Assembly: GCF_025370775.1 (NCBI RefSeq)
Contig: NZ_JAMXEX010000004.1
Location: 77,441 to 141,440 of the forward strand
Origin: Ancylothrix sp. D3o
GTDB taxonomy: Bacteria > Cyanobacteriota > Cyanobacteriia > Cyanobacteriales > Oscillatoriaceae
Length of the DNA: 64,000 bases
Direction: 5' to 3'
Below, in pieces: positions 1-9,046 of the stretch. Position 1 is the stretch's first letter. Each line of letters begins with the position of its first letter. The notes under the pieces were generated by a model, which saw only the letters and a program-made list of their open reading frames with translations, searched no databases and had not been told where the DNA came from. Position numbers and translations under genes: made by a program.

Positions 1-249
1 ACCGAAGCTAAAGCAGAAGAACCGGCTGAAGTTATTTCTGTTGAGCCTGAGACAACCGAAGCTAAAGCAGAAGAACCGGCTGAAGTTATTTCTGTTGAAC
101 CCGATACAACCGAAGCTAAAGCAGAAGAACCGGCTGAAGTTATTTCTGTTGAGCCTGAGACAACCGAAGCTAAAGCAGAAGAACCTGCTGAAGTTATTTC
201 TGTTGAACCCGATACAACCGAAGCTAAAGCAGAAGAACCGGCTGAAGTT
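1..249 (+). repeat. 54-bp in-frame tandem repeat with 108-bp higher-order period
   Basis: Four full 54-bp units (1-54, 55-108, 109-162, 163-216) and a partial fifth (217-249) encode the 18-residue repeat. Units 1 and 3 end in GAGCCTGAGACA and units 2 and 4 in GAACCCGATACA. The alternation means the array grew most recently by duplicating a two-unit block. The array continues beyond the left edge. Confidence 0.9.
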
Positions 250-486
250 GTGCCGGTGGAAACGAAAGCAGAAGAACCCGCAGAAGCAAAATCAATAGAA
301 GCAACAGCTTCAGAATTGCCAGCAGAAGTAGTAGAAGTGGGAGAGGCTGTTTCCGAAAACGTGCCGGTGGAAGCCACGCCGAAAAGCACAAAGACATCGG
401 CCAAAAGCAAAGGCATTCAACCGAGCAAAACCACCAAAAAGTCTACAAAAACAACAACTACCAAAAAAACACGCAAATCTAAATAA
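1..486 (+). CDS. C-terminal part of an acidic repeat protein (5' end outside window)
   Basis: The frame is open from base 1 to TAA at 484-486, so only the last 161 codons are visible. The first 80 or so residues are an 18-residue repeat rich in Glu, Ala, Pro and Val (core AEEPAEVISVEP). The tail switches to a strongly basic Lys/Thr/Ser run ending KKTRKSK. An acidic repeat followed by a basic tail suggests a disordered linker and a nucleic-acid- or membrane-contacting end. No catalytic domain is visible, so I do not assign a function. The frame is sure, the identity unknown. Confidence 0.75.
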   Translation, partial: TEAKAEEPAEVISVEPETTEAKAEEPAEVISVEPDTTEAKAEEPAEVISVEPETTEAKAEEPAEVISVEPDTTEAKAEEPAEVVPVETKAEEPAEAKSIEATASELPAEVVEVGEAVSENVPVEATPKSTKTSAKSKGIQPSKTTKKSTKTTTTKKTRKSK

Positions 487-909
487 TGAAGAGTTAGGAG
501 GACGTAAAAGCCAGACATTTCTGCAAACAGAATAATCATTTAACTAGGGCGATGCTTCGTTGCAGCTAACAGGATAAGGAGTCAGGCACTTTTGACAAGT
601 GAGCTTAACTTTTTGATTGTGAAATGTTGTGTGATGCTCGTCCTTACTTTTTTAAAAAGAGTAATGATCTGTTGTAATTATTCACTTCATTATTGAATAA
701 GTTTTTATTTTTTTCCTTACTTTGCCAAACTTTGCCAGCTTCCAATAACCGCAGACTTTTGACTAATGACGATTTCCATAAACTAACTGACAATAGAATC
801 TTGACAATTAAACTTTGATAAATAGCTTTTAACCATATCGTTCAGTAATTACTAAACGTTTAAAATGTGATATCCTAAAAGAAACCACTGAGAGCTAAAA
901 AAGGCAAGC
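487..909. other. Intergenic region, no gene seen; candidate operator
   Basis: This A/T-rich spacer separates the repeat protein from the GbsR/MarR-type regulator. I see no convincing coding frame or RNA gene. A TTGACA at 801-806 could be a -35 box, but no good -10 box lies at standard spacing. A perfect 10-bp palindrome TAAACGTTTA lies at 853-862, about 48 bp before the regulator start, and could be its own operator. Confidence 0.4.
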
Positions 910-1395
910 GTGGAAAAAGAGGAGCGGGAATTTGAAGAAAAGCGGTTTATTGAAGAAGTCGGCGTGCTGTTCGAGCTAATGGGGCTGCCGAGGATGGCCG
1001 GCAGGATTTTAGGATGGCTGCTGATTTCTAACCCGCCGCATCAATCAACCGGCCAACTAGCCGAAGTTTTGCAAGCCAGCAAAGGGTCTATTAGCACAAT
1101 GACAAGACTGTTGATCCAAGGTGGATTAGTAGAGCGAGTCAGCTTACCGGGCGACCGGCGGGATTTTTTTTGCATAAAATTGGGTGCGTGGCCGGCACTT
1201 CTTAAACAAAGAATGGGCCAAATTACAGCAATTCGGGAACTTGCAGGAAGGGGGCTAAAAATCTTAGAAAATCAAGAACCAGAACGGCGGACACGGTTGC
1301 AAGAAATGCACGACTTTCACAGATTTTTTGAGCGACAATTTCCCTTGCTGATTGAGCGGTGGGAAACAGAACAAAAACACGATATCAGCCATTAA
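910..1395 (+). CDS. GbsR/MarR family winged-helix regulator
   Basis: This is a 161-residue DNA-binding regulator. The winged helix spans about residues 15-90, with QSTGQLAEVLQASKGSISTM as the helix-turn-helix and VERVSLPGDRRDFF as the wing. Length and pattern match the GbsR/MarR family. The start is GTG at 910, preceded by a weak AAGG. It lies upstream of and codirectional with a MacB-type efflux adaptor (1777), separated by 381 bp, so it plausibly controls that exporter. The ligand is unknown. Confidence 0.8.
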   Translation: MEKEEREFEEKRFIEEVGVLFELMGLPRMAGRILGWLLISNPPHQSTGQLAEVLQASKGSISTMTRLLIQGGLVERVSLPGDRRDFFCIKLGAWPALLKQRMGQITAIRELAGRGLKILENQEPERRTRLQEMHDFHRFFERQFPLLIERWETEQKHDISH

Positions 1396-1776
1396 AGATA
1401 AATAGGCTCGATAAAAGTTTAACTTTGATTGCCCTAAAAAATCACCCAATCAGGTCAGTCTTTTGCATGATGTTGCAGGGATTGAGGAGATTGTAGTGTA
1501 TAGAGGAGTAGGAGAGGATGGATGATTGGCAGCAGGAAGAATTTAATTTTGACAAAGGAATATTTATATTTGGTTACAATAAAATTAAATCAAGGGAACG
1601 GCGTTGAAAGTCAAACTTTTTTTATTAGAAGTTGATGGATATCCAATCCCCAAAAAACCATAGCCGCCTCCTATCTAGTAAACAAGTTTGAAGGCAAAAA
1701 ATATCAAACTTGCTGCGGCCAAAAAATCTACCAAAAGATCCCGGCTTTTGTCCTCCAAGCAACTCAAAAAATCGAT
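1396..1776. other. Intergenic region before efflux operon, no gene seen
   Basis: The region is A/T-rich without a convincing reading frame. A TTGACA at 1549-1554 and a TACAAT at 1575-1580 look like promoter boxes, but the 20-bp spacing is too long for a confident sigma-70 call. It presumably holds the promoter of the adaptor gene. Confidence 0.3.
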
Positions 1777-3333
1777 ATGCAACTCAAAACATCCCCTGAA
1801 AAATCATCATCCCCAGAACAGCCGCAACAGCCACCGGCAAAGGGGACAATTAAGCTAAAAGAAAAGAAAAAAATCAATCCCTGGCTGTTGGGACTGGTGG
1901 CGGCGGGAATCGTGGGGACAGGCGGGGCCGGTTTGGTGGCGGTGAAAAATACTGCTCCTAAAGCGGATATTACAACCCTAACGGTGCCGGTGGAAGCCAA
2001 ACAGGTTACGGTGAGGATCAGCGCCTCTGGAAGCGTGCAGCCGGTGCAGCGAGTCAACTTGAGTCCAAAAAACTCAGGCCGGTTGGAGGAATTGTATGTG
2101 GAACAAGGCGACCGTGTGCAAGCTGGCCAAGTGATTGCCAAAATGGAAAGTGCGGATATAGAAGCGCAACTTTTGCAAGCGCAAGCAAGGCTGGAAAGCG
2201 CCAAAGCCAGACTAGCTAAACAACTAGCCGGCAACCGCAGAGAAGATATTACTCAAGCGCAGGCGCGGCTGGATCAAGCTCAAGCGAGTTTAGAACAAGT
2301 GCAGGCCGGCAGCCGCACTGAAGAAATTGCCGAAGCGCAAGCCGCTGTTACGAGGGCACAAGCGCAGGTAGACGAAGCCAGATCGCGGTTAAATTTGGCA
2401 TCAAATAACGTCAGACGGACAAGACCTTTGGTTGCAGAAGGAGCACTGGCCGGTCAAGAATTAGATAGAACAATTGATGAACAAACAAGAGCTCAAGCAA
2501 GTTTAGAACAATTGCAGGCCGGTGTAGAAGAAGCGCGACGCCGGTTAGAAAAAGTGCAAAACGGTTCGCGTCCTGAAGAACTTGCTAAAGCCCAGGCAAC
2601 TGTTGCCGAAGCCCAAAGCAATTTAGATGAATTGCAAAACGGCTCTCGACCCGAAGAAATTGCCCAAGCAAAAGCAGAAGTTGCAGAAGCCGAGGCGCAA
2701 GTACGATACTATGAAGTGCAACTAGAGGATACAAAAGTTCGCGCAGCTTTTGCGGGAATTATTACTCAAAGATATGCCATAGAAGGGTCATTTGTGACAC
2801 CGGCCACTTCCGCGTCGGATGCGTCTTCGGCAACCTCAACTTCAATCGTGGCGCTGGCGAAAGATTTGGAAGTTTTGGCAAAAGTACCAGAAGCCGATAT
2901 TAGCCAAATTAAAGCCGGTCAAACAGTAGAAATTGTGGCAGATGCGTATCCTGGGGAAGTTTTTAAAGGCAAGGTGAGATTGATTGCCCCAGAAGCGGTG
3001 AAAGAGCGGGATGTAACGCTATTTCAAGTGCGGATAGAAATTAACACCGGCAAAGATAAATTGCAATCAGGAATGAATGCCGATTTGCAGTTTTTAGGCG
3101 CAGAAATTAATAATGCTATGGTGGTTCCTACGGTTGCCATTGTTACGAATAAAGGGCAAACTGGGGTGTTAATTCCTGATGAGAAAAATCAGCCGAAGTT
3201 TCAACCAGTCGTTACGGGCACGACAATAGGCAATCAAATTCAAATTATTGAAGGCGTGCAACCTGGAGAGCGCGTATTTTTGGAATTGCCCGAAGGTAAA
3301 AAGTTAGAAGATATCGTAAAAACCACGAAATAA
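1777..3333 (+). CDS. Efflux periplasmic adaptor (HlyD/MacA-like membrane fusion protein)
   Basis: This 518-residue protein would link an inner-membrane ABC exporter to an outer-membrane channel. A single membrane anchor lies at about residues 35-57 (NPWLLGLVAAGIVGTGGAGL). It is followed by a split biotinyl-lipoyl domain (SASGSVQPVQRVNLSPKNSG ... KVRAAFAGIITQR) around a long coiled coil. The coiled coil contains four variants of a repeat of the type GSRPEEIAQA, which makes this hairpin longer than in classical MacA. It starts a cluster with the permease 8 bp downstream and the ATPase further on. The exported substrate cannot be told from sequence. Confidence 0.88.
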   Translation: MQLKTSPEKSSSPEQPQQPPAKGTIKLKEKKKINPWLLGLVAAGIVGTGGAGLVAVKNTAPKADITTLTVPVEAKQVTVRISASGSVQPVQRVNLSPKNSGRLEELYVEQGDRVQAGQVIAKMESADIEAQLLQAQARLESAKARLAKQLAGNRREDITQAQARLDQAQASLEQVQAGSRTEEIAEAQAAVTRAQAQVDEARSRLNLASNNVRRTRPLVAEGALAGQELDRTIDEQTRAQASLEQLQAGVEEARRRLEKVQNGSRPEELAKAQATVAEAQSNLDELQNGSRPEEIAQAKAEVAEAEAQVRYYEVQLEDTKVRAAFAGIITQRYAIEGSFVTPATSASDASSATSTSIVALAKDLEVLAKVPEADISQIKAGQTVEIVADAYPGEVFKGKVRLIAPEAVKERDVTLFQVRIEINTGKDKLQSGMNADLQFLGAEINNAMVVPTVAIVTNKGQTGVLIPDEKNQPKFQPVVTGTTIGNQIQIIEGVQPGERVFLELPEGKKLEDIVKTTK

Positions 3334-3341
3334 GTAAGCCA

Positions 3342-4559
3342 ATGGATATCATAGAAAGCGTTAAGATGGCCGGCACAACTTTGCTGGCAAATAAACTTCG
3401 TAGCAGTTTAACAATGCTGGGGATTATTATTGGTAATGCCTCGGTAATTGCGATGGTGGGAATTGGCGAAGGTGCTCAAAAATTTGTTAGTGATCAGGTG
3501 AATTCTTTGGGGCCGAATTTGTTGTTTGTGATTCCGGGGAGTCCAGAAGCACAAAGCCGGCCGGTTTATCCGCCGCAAAATTTAGTTTTAGCTGATGCCG
3601 AGGCAATAGCCGAACAAGTGCCCTCGGTGGCTGAAGTTGCACCTTCATTAAATGGCAGTGAAGTGATTAGTTATCGCAACAAAAATGCTTCTGCTTCTGT
3701 GGTAGGAACAACGCCGGCATTTTTGACAGTGCGGAGTTTTGATGTGGCGAAAGGCCGGTTTTTAAATAATTTGGATCTGCAAAGACAAGAAAATGTGGTG
3801 GCGTTGGGGTCAGAATTGGCAGATAAATTATTTGAAGGTAAAGATCCTCTTGGAGAGTATATTCGGGTTAAAAATACCAGCTTTCAAGTGATTGGAGTGA
3901 TGCAGCCAAAAGGTTCTAGTTTTGGCGACAATCAGGATATGAATGTTTATGTGCCGCTGACAACAATGGCTAACAGAATTGTGGGGCGGACTTCTCCTTA
4001 TGGACTTCAGGTAACGTTTATTTCTGTGTCTGTGAAGGAAGGAGAAAGCATGAATAAGGCACAGTTTCAAATTGAAAATTTACTGAGGTTACGTCATAAA
4101 ATTGTCGATGAGGATGATTTTACGGTTCGCAATCAAAAGGATTTGTTGAATATTTTGGGGAATATTACCGGCGCTTTGACGTTACTTTTGGCGGCGACGG
4201 CGGCGATTTCTTTGTTTGTGGGGGGGATTGGCATTATGAATATTATGCTGGTTTCTGTCACGGAACGTACTAAAGAAATTGGCTTGCGTAAGGCAATTGG
4301 TGCTTCGCCGCAGGATATTTTAATTCAGTTTATGATCGAGGCGGTGATTTTGTCTGCTGCTGGCGGTTTAATTGGTACATTGATCGGCGTTGGAGGAATT
4401 GTTTTAGTTGGGGCTGTGACGCCTTTGAAGGGGGGAATTTCTTTAACGGCGATTGTATTTGCAACGGGTATTTCTGGCGGAATTGGCTTGTTTTTTGGGG
4501 TGGTTCCTGCCCGTCAAGCTGCTAAACTTGACCCGATTGTTGCTCTCCGAAGTGCGTAA
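3342..4559 (+). CDS. ABC transporter permease, MacB/FtsX type
   Basis: The protein has 405 residues. One membrane helix lies near the N-terminus (LANKLRSSLTMLGIIIG), then a large MacB periplasmic core domain, then three C-terminal helices of the FtsX domain (about residues 275-400) with the family signature VTERTKEIGLRKAIGASPQDI. Unlike E. coli MacB it carries no ATPase domain, which is supplied by the separate gene at 5277. It starts 8 bp after the adaptor stop codon, so the two are almost certainly cotranscribed. Confidence 0.9.
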   Translation: MDIIESVKMAGTTLLANKLRSSLTMLGIIIGNASVIAMVGIGEGAQKFVSDQVNSLGPNLLFVIPGSPEAQSRPVYPPQNLVLADAEAIAEQVPSVAEVAPSLNGSEVISYRNKNASASVVGTTPAFLTVRSFDVAKGRFLNNLDLQRQENVVALGSELADKLFEGKDPLGEYIRVKNTSFQVIGVMQPKGSSFGDNQDMNVYVPLTTMANRIVGRTSPYGLQVTFISVSVKEGESMNKAQFQIENLLRLRHKIVDEDDFTVRNQKDLLNILGNITGALTLLLAATAAISLFVGGIGIMNIMLVSVTERTKEIGLRKAIGASPQDILIQFMIEAVILSAAGGLIGTLIGVGGIVLVGAVTPLKGGISLTAIVFATGISGGIGLFFGVVPARQAAKLDPIVALRSA

Positions 4560-4723
4560 AAAGCGCGCAATAATTGAATACCAATTATCAATATTTATCA
4601 GTTGGGTTAAAATTTATCAGCGTTATTTGTTGGTAGCCAAAGGTGAGCAAGTGTCGGTTTTTGTTAATTCATGTTACCAACAGAAAAACTCGATAAACCT
4701 GCCCTAAAAATGTTGGATAATTT

Positions 4724-5143
4724 TTAGTACGGTGGGGGGACAGCCGGGTTAATAAATTTAGAATTAGCCCTCACAAAACACTGCCCCCCTTTAATCACAA
4801 CTCTCAGCCAAGGTTTACCGGCCTTATCTTTTTGAATAACAATCACTTCATCCGAACCGCCACGCCCAAAACTCCCCGCTTGAAGAACATCATTTTTAGC
4901 AAATTGGCGGATAATTTTATTATTAGTGCCAGGGGCGTTACGACAATTTAAACCAACAGTCATAACTCGCCAATATCGGTGCTCTCCCCGCGCTCCTTGT
5001 ACCGGCTTCCCATCGTGAGTAATTTTTTGGATTGATTGATAATCTCCCCTTTGATCAGGAATTGGCAACTGCGTATTTTCAAAAGGCACAGGCGTACTAG
5101 AAATTAAAAAAGCAACACTCACAGGAAAAATAGAAGAAAACAT
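4724..5143 (-). CDS. Small secreted SH3-like domain protein
   Basis: The protein has 139 residues. The N-terminus (MFSSIFPVSVAFLISSTPVP) looks like a short signal peptide. The C-terminal half (GLNCRNAPGTNNKIIRQFAK ... PWLRVV ... CFVRANSKFI) has the pattern of a bacterial SH3 (SH3b) domain, which typically binds cell-wall peptides. It lies on the opposite strand between the permease and the ATPase of the same exporter. No specific function can be assigned. Confidence 0.7.
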   Translation of the reverse strand: MFSSIFPVSVAFLISSTPVPFENTQLPIPDQRGDYQSIQKITHDGKPVQGARGEHRYWRVMTVGLNCRNAPGTNNKIIRQFAKNDVLQAGSFGRGGSDEVIVIQKDKAGKPWLRVVIKGGQCFVRANSKFINPAVPPPY

Positions 5144-5276
5144 AATTTAAAATCTCTGCTCACGCTTAAATTGTCACTCAGCCCTAGCCAAGGTTATAAT
5201 CAACTCAGATTTAGCCTTTACTTAAGCTTTTTCTATTATTCTCTCAAAACTTTTGGGAATCCGCCAAACTTTTACT

Positions 5277-6047
5277 ATGTACTCTCAAAATTCAACGTCT
5301 CTCAGCCAGGAAAAAACAACGAATGTAGCAACCACAAAAAAAATTATTGTCCAGCTTGAAAATGTCTCTAAAGTTTATGGTATGGGCAATACAGAAGTGC
5401 GGGCGCTCAATGGTGTTAGCCTGACAATTGAAGAGGGCGAATATTGCTCAATTATGGGTGCCTCTGGTTCTGGAAAATCTTCAGCTATGAATATTATCGG
5501 CTGTCTTGACCGGCCCACCACCGGACGTTACTATTTAGATGAGTTAGATGTAGCGGCATTGCCAGAATCAGATTTAGCTACTATTCGTAATATCAAGCTA
5601 GGATTTGTTTTCCAGCAATTTCATTTATTAGCGCAATTAACAGCCCTAGAAAATGTTATGTTGCCAATGGTATATGCCGGAATTCCCAATAAAGAACGCA
5701 AAGAGCGTGCTAGGGAAGCATTGATTCGGGTAGGCTTAGAAAATCGTTTAAATAATAAGCCAAATCAACTTTCAGGAGGACAACAACAACGGGTAGCAAT
5801 TGCCCGTGCAATTGTCAATCAGCCGGTTGTATTATTAGCAGATGAACCCACAGGAGCCCTAGACTCCAAAACCACCCAAGAAGTCATTGATATTTTTTCC
5901 GAATTAAACGCCAGCGGAATTACAATTGTTATGGTGACGCATGAACCAGATGTTGCTCGCTGTACGCGCCGGGTGGTATGGTTTAAAGATGGTGAAATTG
6001 TCCACTCACATTTAAAACCAGAAGAATTAGGTCATGCGATTTTTTAA
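5277..6047 (+). CDS. ABC transporter ATP-binding protein (MacB/LolD type)
   Basis: The protein has 256 residues from ATG 5277. A TTG eight codons upstream is less likely. Walker A is GASGSGKS, the Q-loop is VFQQF, the signature is LSGGQQQRVAIARA, Walker B is VVLLADEPTGALD and the H-loop is MVTHEP. This is the MacB/LolD/DevA class that powers mechanotransmission exporters, and it is the expected partner of the permease at 3342-4559. The 0.7-kb gap holding an opposite-strand gene means it probably has its own promoter or depends on readthrough. Confidence 0.9.
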   Translation: MYSQNSTSLSQEKTTNVATTKKIIVQLENVSKVYGMGNTEVRALNGVSLTIEEGEYCSIMGASGSGKSSAMNIIGCLDRPTTGRYYLDELDVAALPESDLATIRNIKLGFVFQQFHLLAQLTALENVMLPMVYAGIPNKERKERAREALIRVGLENRLNNKPNQLSGGQQQRVAIARAIVNQPVVLLADEPTGALDSKTTQEVIDIFSELNASGITIVMVTHEPDVARCTRRVVWFKDGEIVHSHLKPEELGHAIF

Positions 6048-6056
6048 AAAAGTAGG

Positions 6057-6073
6057 GTGGGCTTTTAGCCCAC
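6057..6073. terminator. Stem-loop between convergent genes
   Basis: GTGGGC-TTTTA-GCCCAC forms a perfect 6-bp stem 10 bp after the ATPase stop and just before the stop of the convergent HEAT gene. There is an A-run on the left but no strong T-run on the right, so it fits minus-strand termination better. A bidirectional role is possible. Confidence 0.5.
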
Positions 6074-6083
6074 AGAAACCCAA

Positions 6084-6749
6084 TTACGAAACAGATAAAC
6101 CTATTTTTGCCTCCGTAGCAACCTGCTCAACATCATCCTTTGCCAAAATTTCCAAAGCCCCAACAGCCTCACTACCGCCCAAACGATGCAAAGCCTGAGC
6201 AAGACGGTGACGAAACTGCCAATCAGGATGATTAACAAACCCAACAAGCAAAGGTGTAGCCCGCGAATCACCCAACTCACCCAAAGAACTAATCGCCGCC
6301 ATTTTTAACAAATCCTCCTTGGAATTCAAAGCATTTGTTAACAAATCAAAAGCCCGAACATTCCCCAACTCACCCAACGCCGCCACAATACTAAAACGAA
6401 CCAACCATTCCCCAGAACTTTCATAAACCTGAGCGAGATCATCAAAAGCATCTTGTAAATGCAAACCAGCCAAAGAATCAGCAGCAGCAGCTTGCACATC
6501 AGGCTCAGGATCATTCAACAAACGATCTCGCAACAAATCATAAGCAAGCTGTAAATCTTGATTTCCCAAAGAAGCCAACTGACTAACCGCAGCATAACGC
6601 ACACGAGCATTTTGATCAGCCGCCGCAACTTGAGCCAACTCAAAAGCAACAGGCGGATCAAGTTGACGAAACAAATTAACTGATTTCAGGCGTTCGCCCA
6701 AATCCTCCGAACTTAAAAGCTCTCTAACAGACTCAGGAGTGATACTCAT
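6084..6749 (-). CDS. nblB: HEAT-repeat protein, NblB-like
   Basis: The protein has 221 residues made almost wholly of alpha-helical HEAT repeats (RVRYAAVSQLASLG, DVQAAAADSLAGL, VRFSIVAALGELG, LLKMAAISSLGELGD, WQFRHRLAQALHRLG). Length and repeat pattern resemble cyanobacterial NblB. NblB is related to bilin lyases of the CpcE/F type and is needed for phycobilisome breakdown under nutrient stress. No phycobiliprotein or nblA gene is adjacent. It could be another HEAT protein of the same superfamily, so the symbol is tentative. Confidence 0.6.
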   Translation of the reverse strand: MSITPESVRELLSSEDLGERLKSVNLFRQLDPPVAFELAQVAAADQNARVRYAAVSQLASLGNQDLQLAYDLLRDRLLNDPEPDVQAAAADSLAGLHLQDAFDDLAQVYESSGEWLVRFSIVAALGELGNVRAFDLLTNALNSKEDLLKMAAISSLGELGDSRATPLLVGFVNHPDWQFRHRLAQALHRLGGSEAVGALEILAKDDVEQVATEAKIGLSVS

Positions 6750-6801
6750 TTTATTGTTAATTCCTAACCAAAATTTGCTAATTGATCATTGAAAAACAAC
6801 C

Positions 6802-7266
6802 CTACTCTTCAGCAGCAGCCATTGCTCTTACCACATCACCCCGCGTAATAATCCCTACCAATTTACCCGCAGAATCTTGAACCAAAAGCCGGTGAATTTG
6901 GCGTTCGTGTAACAAGCGAGCCGCATCAGACAAAGATTTATCGGGGGAAATAGAAATGGGATTTTTACTCATCACCTCCCCCACCGTTTGGCCTAAAGCC
7001 TTGTGAAGTTCCTCTTCATAACGGGCTGGATTTTCTAAATAAATCACACTATCGAGCAACATAATATAAGCTGGTGGAGTCGCTCCCGTAGCCCGCCACA
7101 TCAAATCACCCTCGGAAATCACCCCTACCACTTTGCCAGACTCATCAACCACCGGCAAACCACTAATTCGCCGCTCTGCTAAAATCTGAATTGCTTCTTG
7201 GAGAGGAGTCTCAGGCCGCACCACAATCGGGTTAGGCTGCATAACTTCGGCCACAGTTTTAGGCAT
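6802..7266 (-). CDS. Tandem CBS-domain protein
   Basis: The protein has 154 residues from ATG 7266. A TTG two codons earlier is less likely. Two CBS motifs fill it: residues about 5-60 (VAEVMQPNPIVVRPETPLQ ... GLPVVDESGKVVGVISEGDL) and about 95-152 (VGEVMSKNPISISPDKSL ... RLLVQDSAGKLVGIITRGDV). Such pairs bind adenosine nucleotides and act as energy sensors for a partner protein. The partner is unknown. The gene lies 52 bp upstream of the HEAT gene on the same strand. Confidence 0.85.
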   Translation of the reverse strand: MPKTVAEVMQPNPIVVRPETPLQEAIQILAERRISGLPVVDESGKVVGVISEGDLMWRATGATPPAYIMLLDSVIYLENPARYEEELHKALGQTVGEVMSKNPISISPDKSLSDAARLLHERQIHRLLVQDSAGKLVGIITRGDVVRAMAAAEE

Positions 7267-7496
7267 AAACAAGTTTGTAACATTAAAAACAATCTAGCTA
7301 ATTTTAAAACGAAATTTGAACAGGACAAAGGCAAAAAACCGGGTTTCTTAAATAAAGCGGGGTTTTTGCCCCTCGGTGCGTTGGTCAAGATTGAAATTAA
7401 AAATTACCCCCTCAATAGTCAGCCTCAGCACATATCATTATTTGTCACAGACGTTAATATCAAATATGTAAAGAATTCTTACAAAATCGGGGAGCA

Positions 7497-7838
7497 ATGG
7501 CACAGACACAGCCACAAGAACAGCCACAAAAACAGCCACAAGAACAGCCACAAGAACGCTGTGTAATGGTTTGTCAGCACACATCCTGCCAAAGAAACGG
7601 CTCCGCAGAAGTCCTCAAACAATTTCAAAACCAAAACATCCCCGGAGTTACAATCACCGCCAGCGGCTGTATGGGACAATGCAGTACCGGGCCAACGGTT
7701 CGCGTTACCCCGGACGAAATCTGGTATTACCGAGTCCTCCCCCCAGATATTCCCCAAATTGTTCAACAGCATCTCATCGAAGGAGAGCCGGTGCAAAACA
7801 AACTACACCCCCGAATACACCAGCGAATTTCCTATTAA
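7497..7838 (+). CDS. Thioredoxin-like [2Fe-2S] ferredoxin domain protein
   Basis: The protein has 113 residues. After a Gln-rich leader of about 20 residues, the pattern VCQHTSC ... ASGCMGQCSTGP ... YYRVLPPDIPQIVQQHL fits the small thioredoxin-fold [2Fe-2S] ferredoxins also found as NuoE-like domains. The four ligand cysteines are the CxxxxC pair and the CMGQC pair. It is probably an electron carrier. The Gln-rich leader comes from a short CAGCCACAAGAA repeat and is likely disordered. Confidence 0.75.
   Translation: MAQTQPQEQPQKQPQEQPQERCVMVCQHTSCQRNGSAEVLKQFQNQNIPGVTITASGCMGQCSTGPTVRVTPDEIWYYRVLPPDIPQIVQQHLIEGEPVQNKLHPRIHQRISY
7509..7556 (+). repeat. 12-bp microsatellite-like repeat encoding QPQE/QPQK
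   Basis: About four copies of CAGCCACAAGAA and close variants encode the Gln/Pro/Glu leader of the [2Fe-2S] protein. Simple repeats of this kind expand and contract by slippage in multiples of four codons, so leader length may differ between strains. Confidence 0.7.
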
Positions 7839-7888
7839 CAAAAGAACCCCTCCAAACCCGGCCCTATTGTCCTCGCTTGGAGAAAAAA

Positions 7889-8782
7889 TCATCCAGCAAA
7901 AGACAAAACCCAAGAGCGAATCAACTCATTAACTTCGCCAGGAACCTCATCATGGGGACAGTGCCCAGCCCGCAAAAAATGCTCGGTAAGTTGGGGATAA
8001 TAATCCCGAAATAGAGCCGCTCTTTCTCGACTATTCATCCACGGATCAGCCTCCCCCCACAACATCAACAAAGGACACTTTAGCTTAGCCAATAAAACAT
8101 CTATCTTTTCCCCTTGGGGAGACTTAAAAACTGAGCCAAAAACCTTAAGAGCACCTGGATCACAAGAAGGGCGATAGATATCTTCAACCAATTGATCTGT
8201 CACCGCCGATTTATCTAAATAAACCTTTTCTAAGGTTTTGCGAATTACCGATTTTTGGCGAGTGTAATTGAAGAGAAAAAAACTAAACCACTCTTGCAAC
8301 ATTACTGCTTGAATTCCTTGTTTAAAAAATTTTCGCGCTGGGTTAGGTTCGGGGGCCGGTTTTGTAGAAGTAAAGGGGCCGGCACTATTGAGCAAAACTA
8401 AACCAGTAGCAGATTCCGGTCGCTGTGCAGCCACACATAAAGAAACATAACCTCCTAATGAATTGCCGGCCAAGACAACAGGTTTTTGGATGATTTGAGT
8501 AATAAAATCATGTAATTGGTCGCGCCACAAATCACCGCTATATTGCCAATCTGGTTTTGCGGAACGTCCAAAACCCAGCAAGTCGATGGCCCATACATCA
8601 AACTGGTCAGCCAAACCGGCTAAATTTTTCCGCCAGTGGTCGGTGGATGCGCCAAAACCGTGTACAAGCAGCAAAGGAGGCAGGGGGCTCGAAGTGTTGC
8701 CGGTGTGGACATAATAGATAGACTGTCCTCGCCATTTCCAATATTCTCCGGGGATAGTGGGTGCGGTAAGGGTTGCTTGCAT
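7889..8782 (-). CDS. Alpha/beta hydrolase
   Basis: The protein has 297 residues. It has the oxyanion-hole motif HGFGASTDHW, the nucleophile elbow GNSLGG, the acid in MLWGEADPW and the catalytic His in AGHCPHDEVP. This is the full fold with an intact Ser-Asp-His triad. Close cyanobacterial and plastid relatives are often annotated as esterases, haloperoxidase-like or pheophytinase-like enzymes. The substrate cannot be told from sequence. It converges with the [2Fe-2S] gene, leaving a 50-bp gap. Confidence 0.85.
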   Translation of the reverse strand: MQATLTAPTIPGEYWKWRGQSIYYVHTGNTSSPLPPLLLVHGFGASTDHWRKNLAGLADQFDVWAIDLLGFGRSAKPDWQYSGDLWRDQLHDFITQIIQKPVVLAGNSLGGYVSLCVAAQRPESATGLVLLNSAGPFTSTKPAPEPNPARKFFKQGIQAVMLQEWFSFFLFNYTRQKSVIRKTLEKVYLDKSAVTDQLVEDIYRPSCDPGALKVFGSVFKSPQGEKIDVLLAKLKCPLLMLWGEADPWMNSRERAALFRDYYPQLTEHFLRAGHCPHDEVPGEVNELIRSWVLSFAG

Positions 8783-9046
8783 GGTTAAAAGGCAATAATT
8801 TTACTGAAGTTTTGTAAACAATTATAAAGCTTTTTTAACTCTACAGGCCGGCGGTGTTTCTCGGTTTCCCAGCGACAGCCCCCTAGAGAGAAACCTTAAA
8901 AGCAAAGAATGAGATAAAATTTCCAGATATATTTTGTCCAACCACCGACCTGCGAAAGTTTGAGGAGTTTCGCTATGCAACCAATCCCTGCACATCAAAG
9001 CAAATTTGATCGTTCCAGCAACTATGAAGTGTAGCAATAATCAAAG

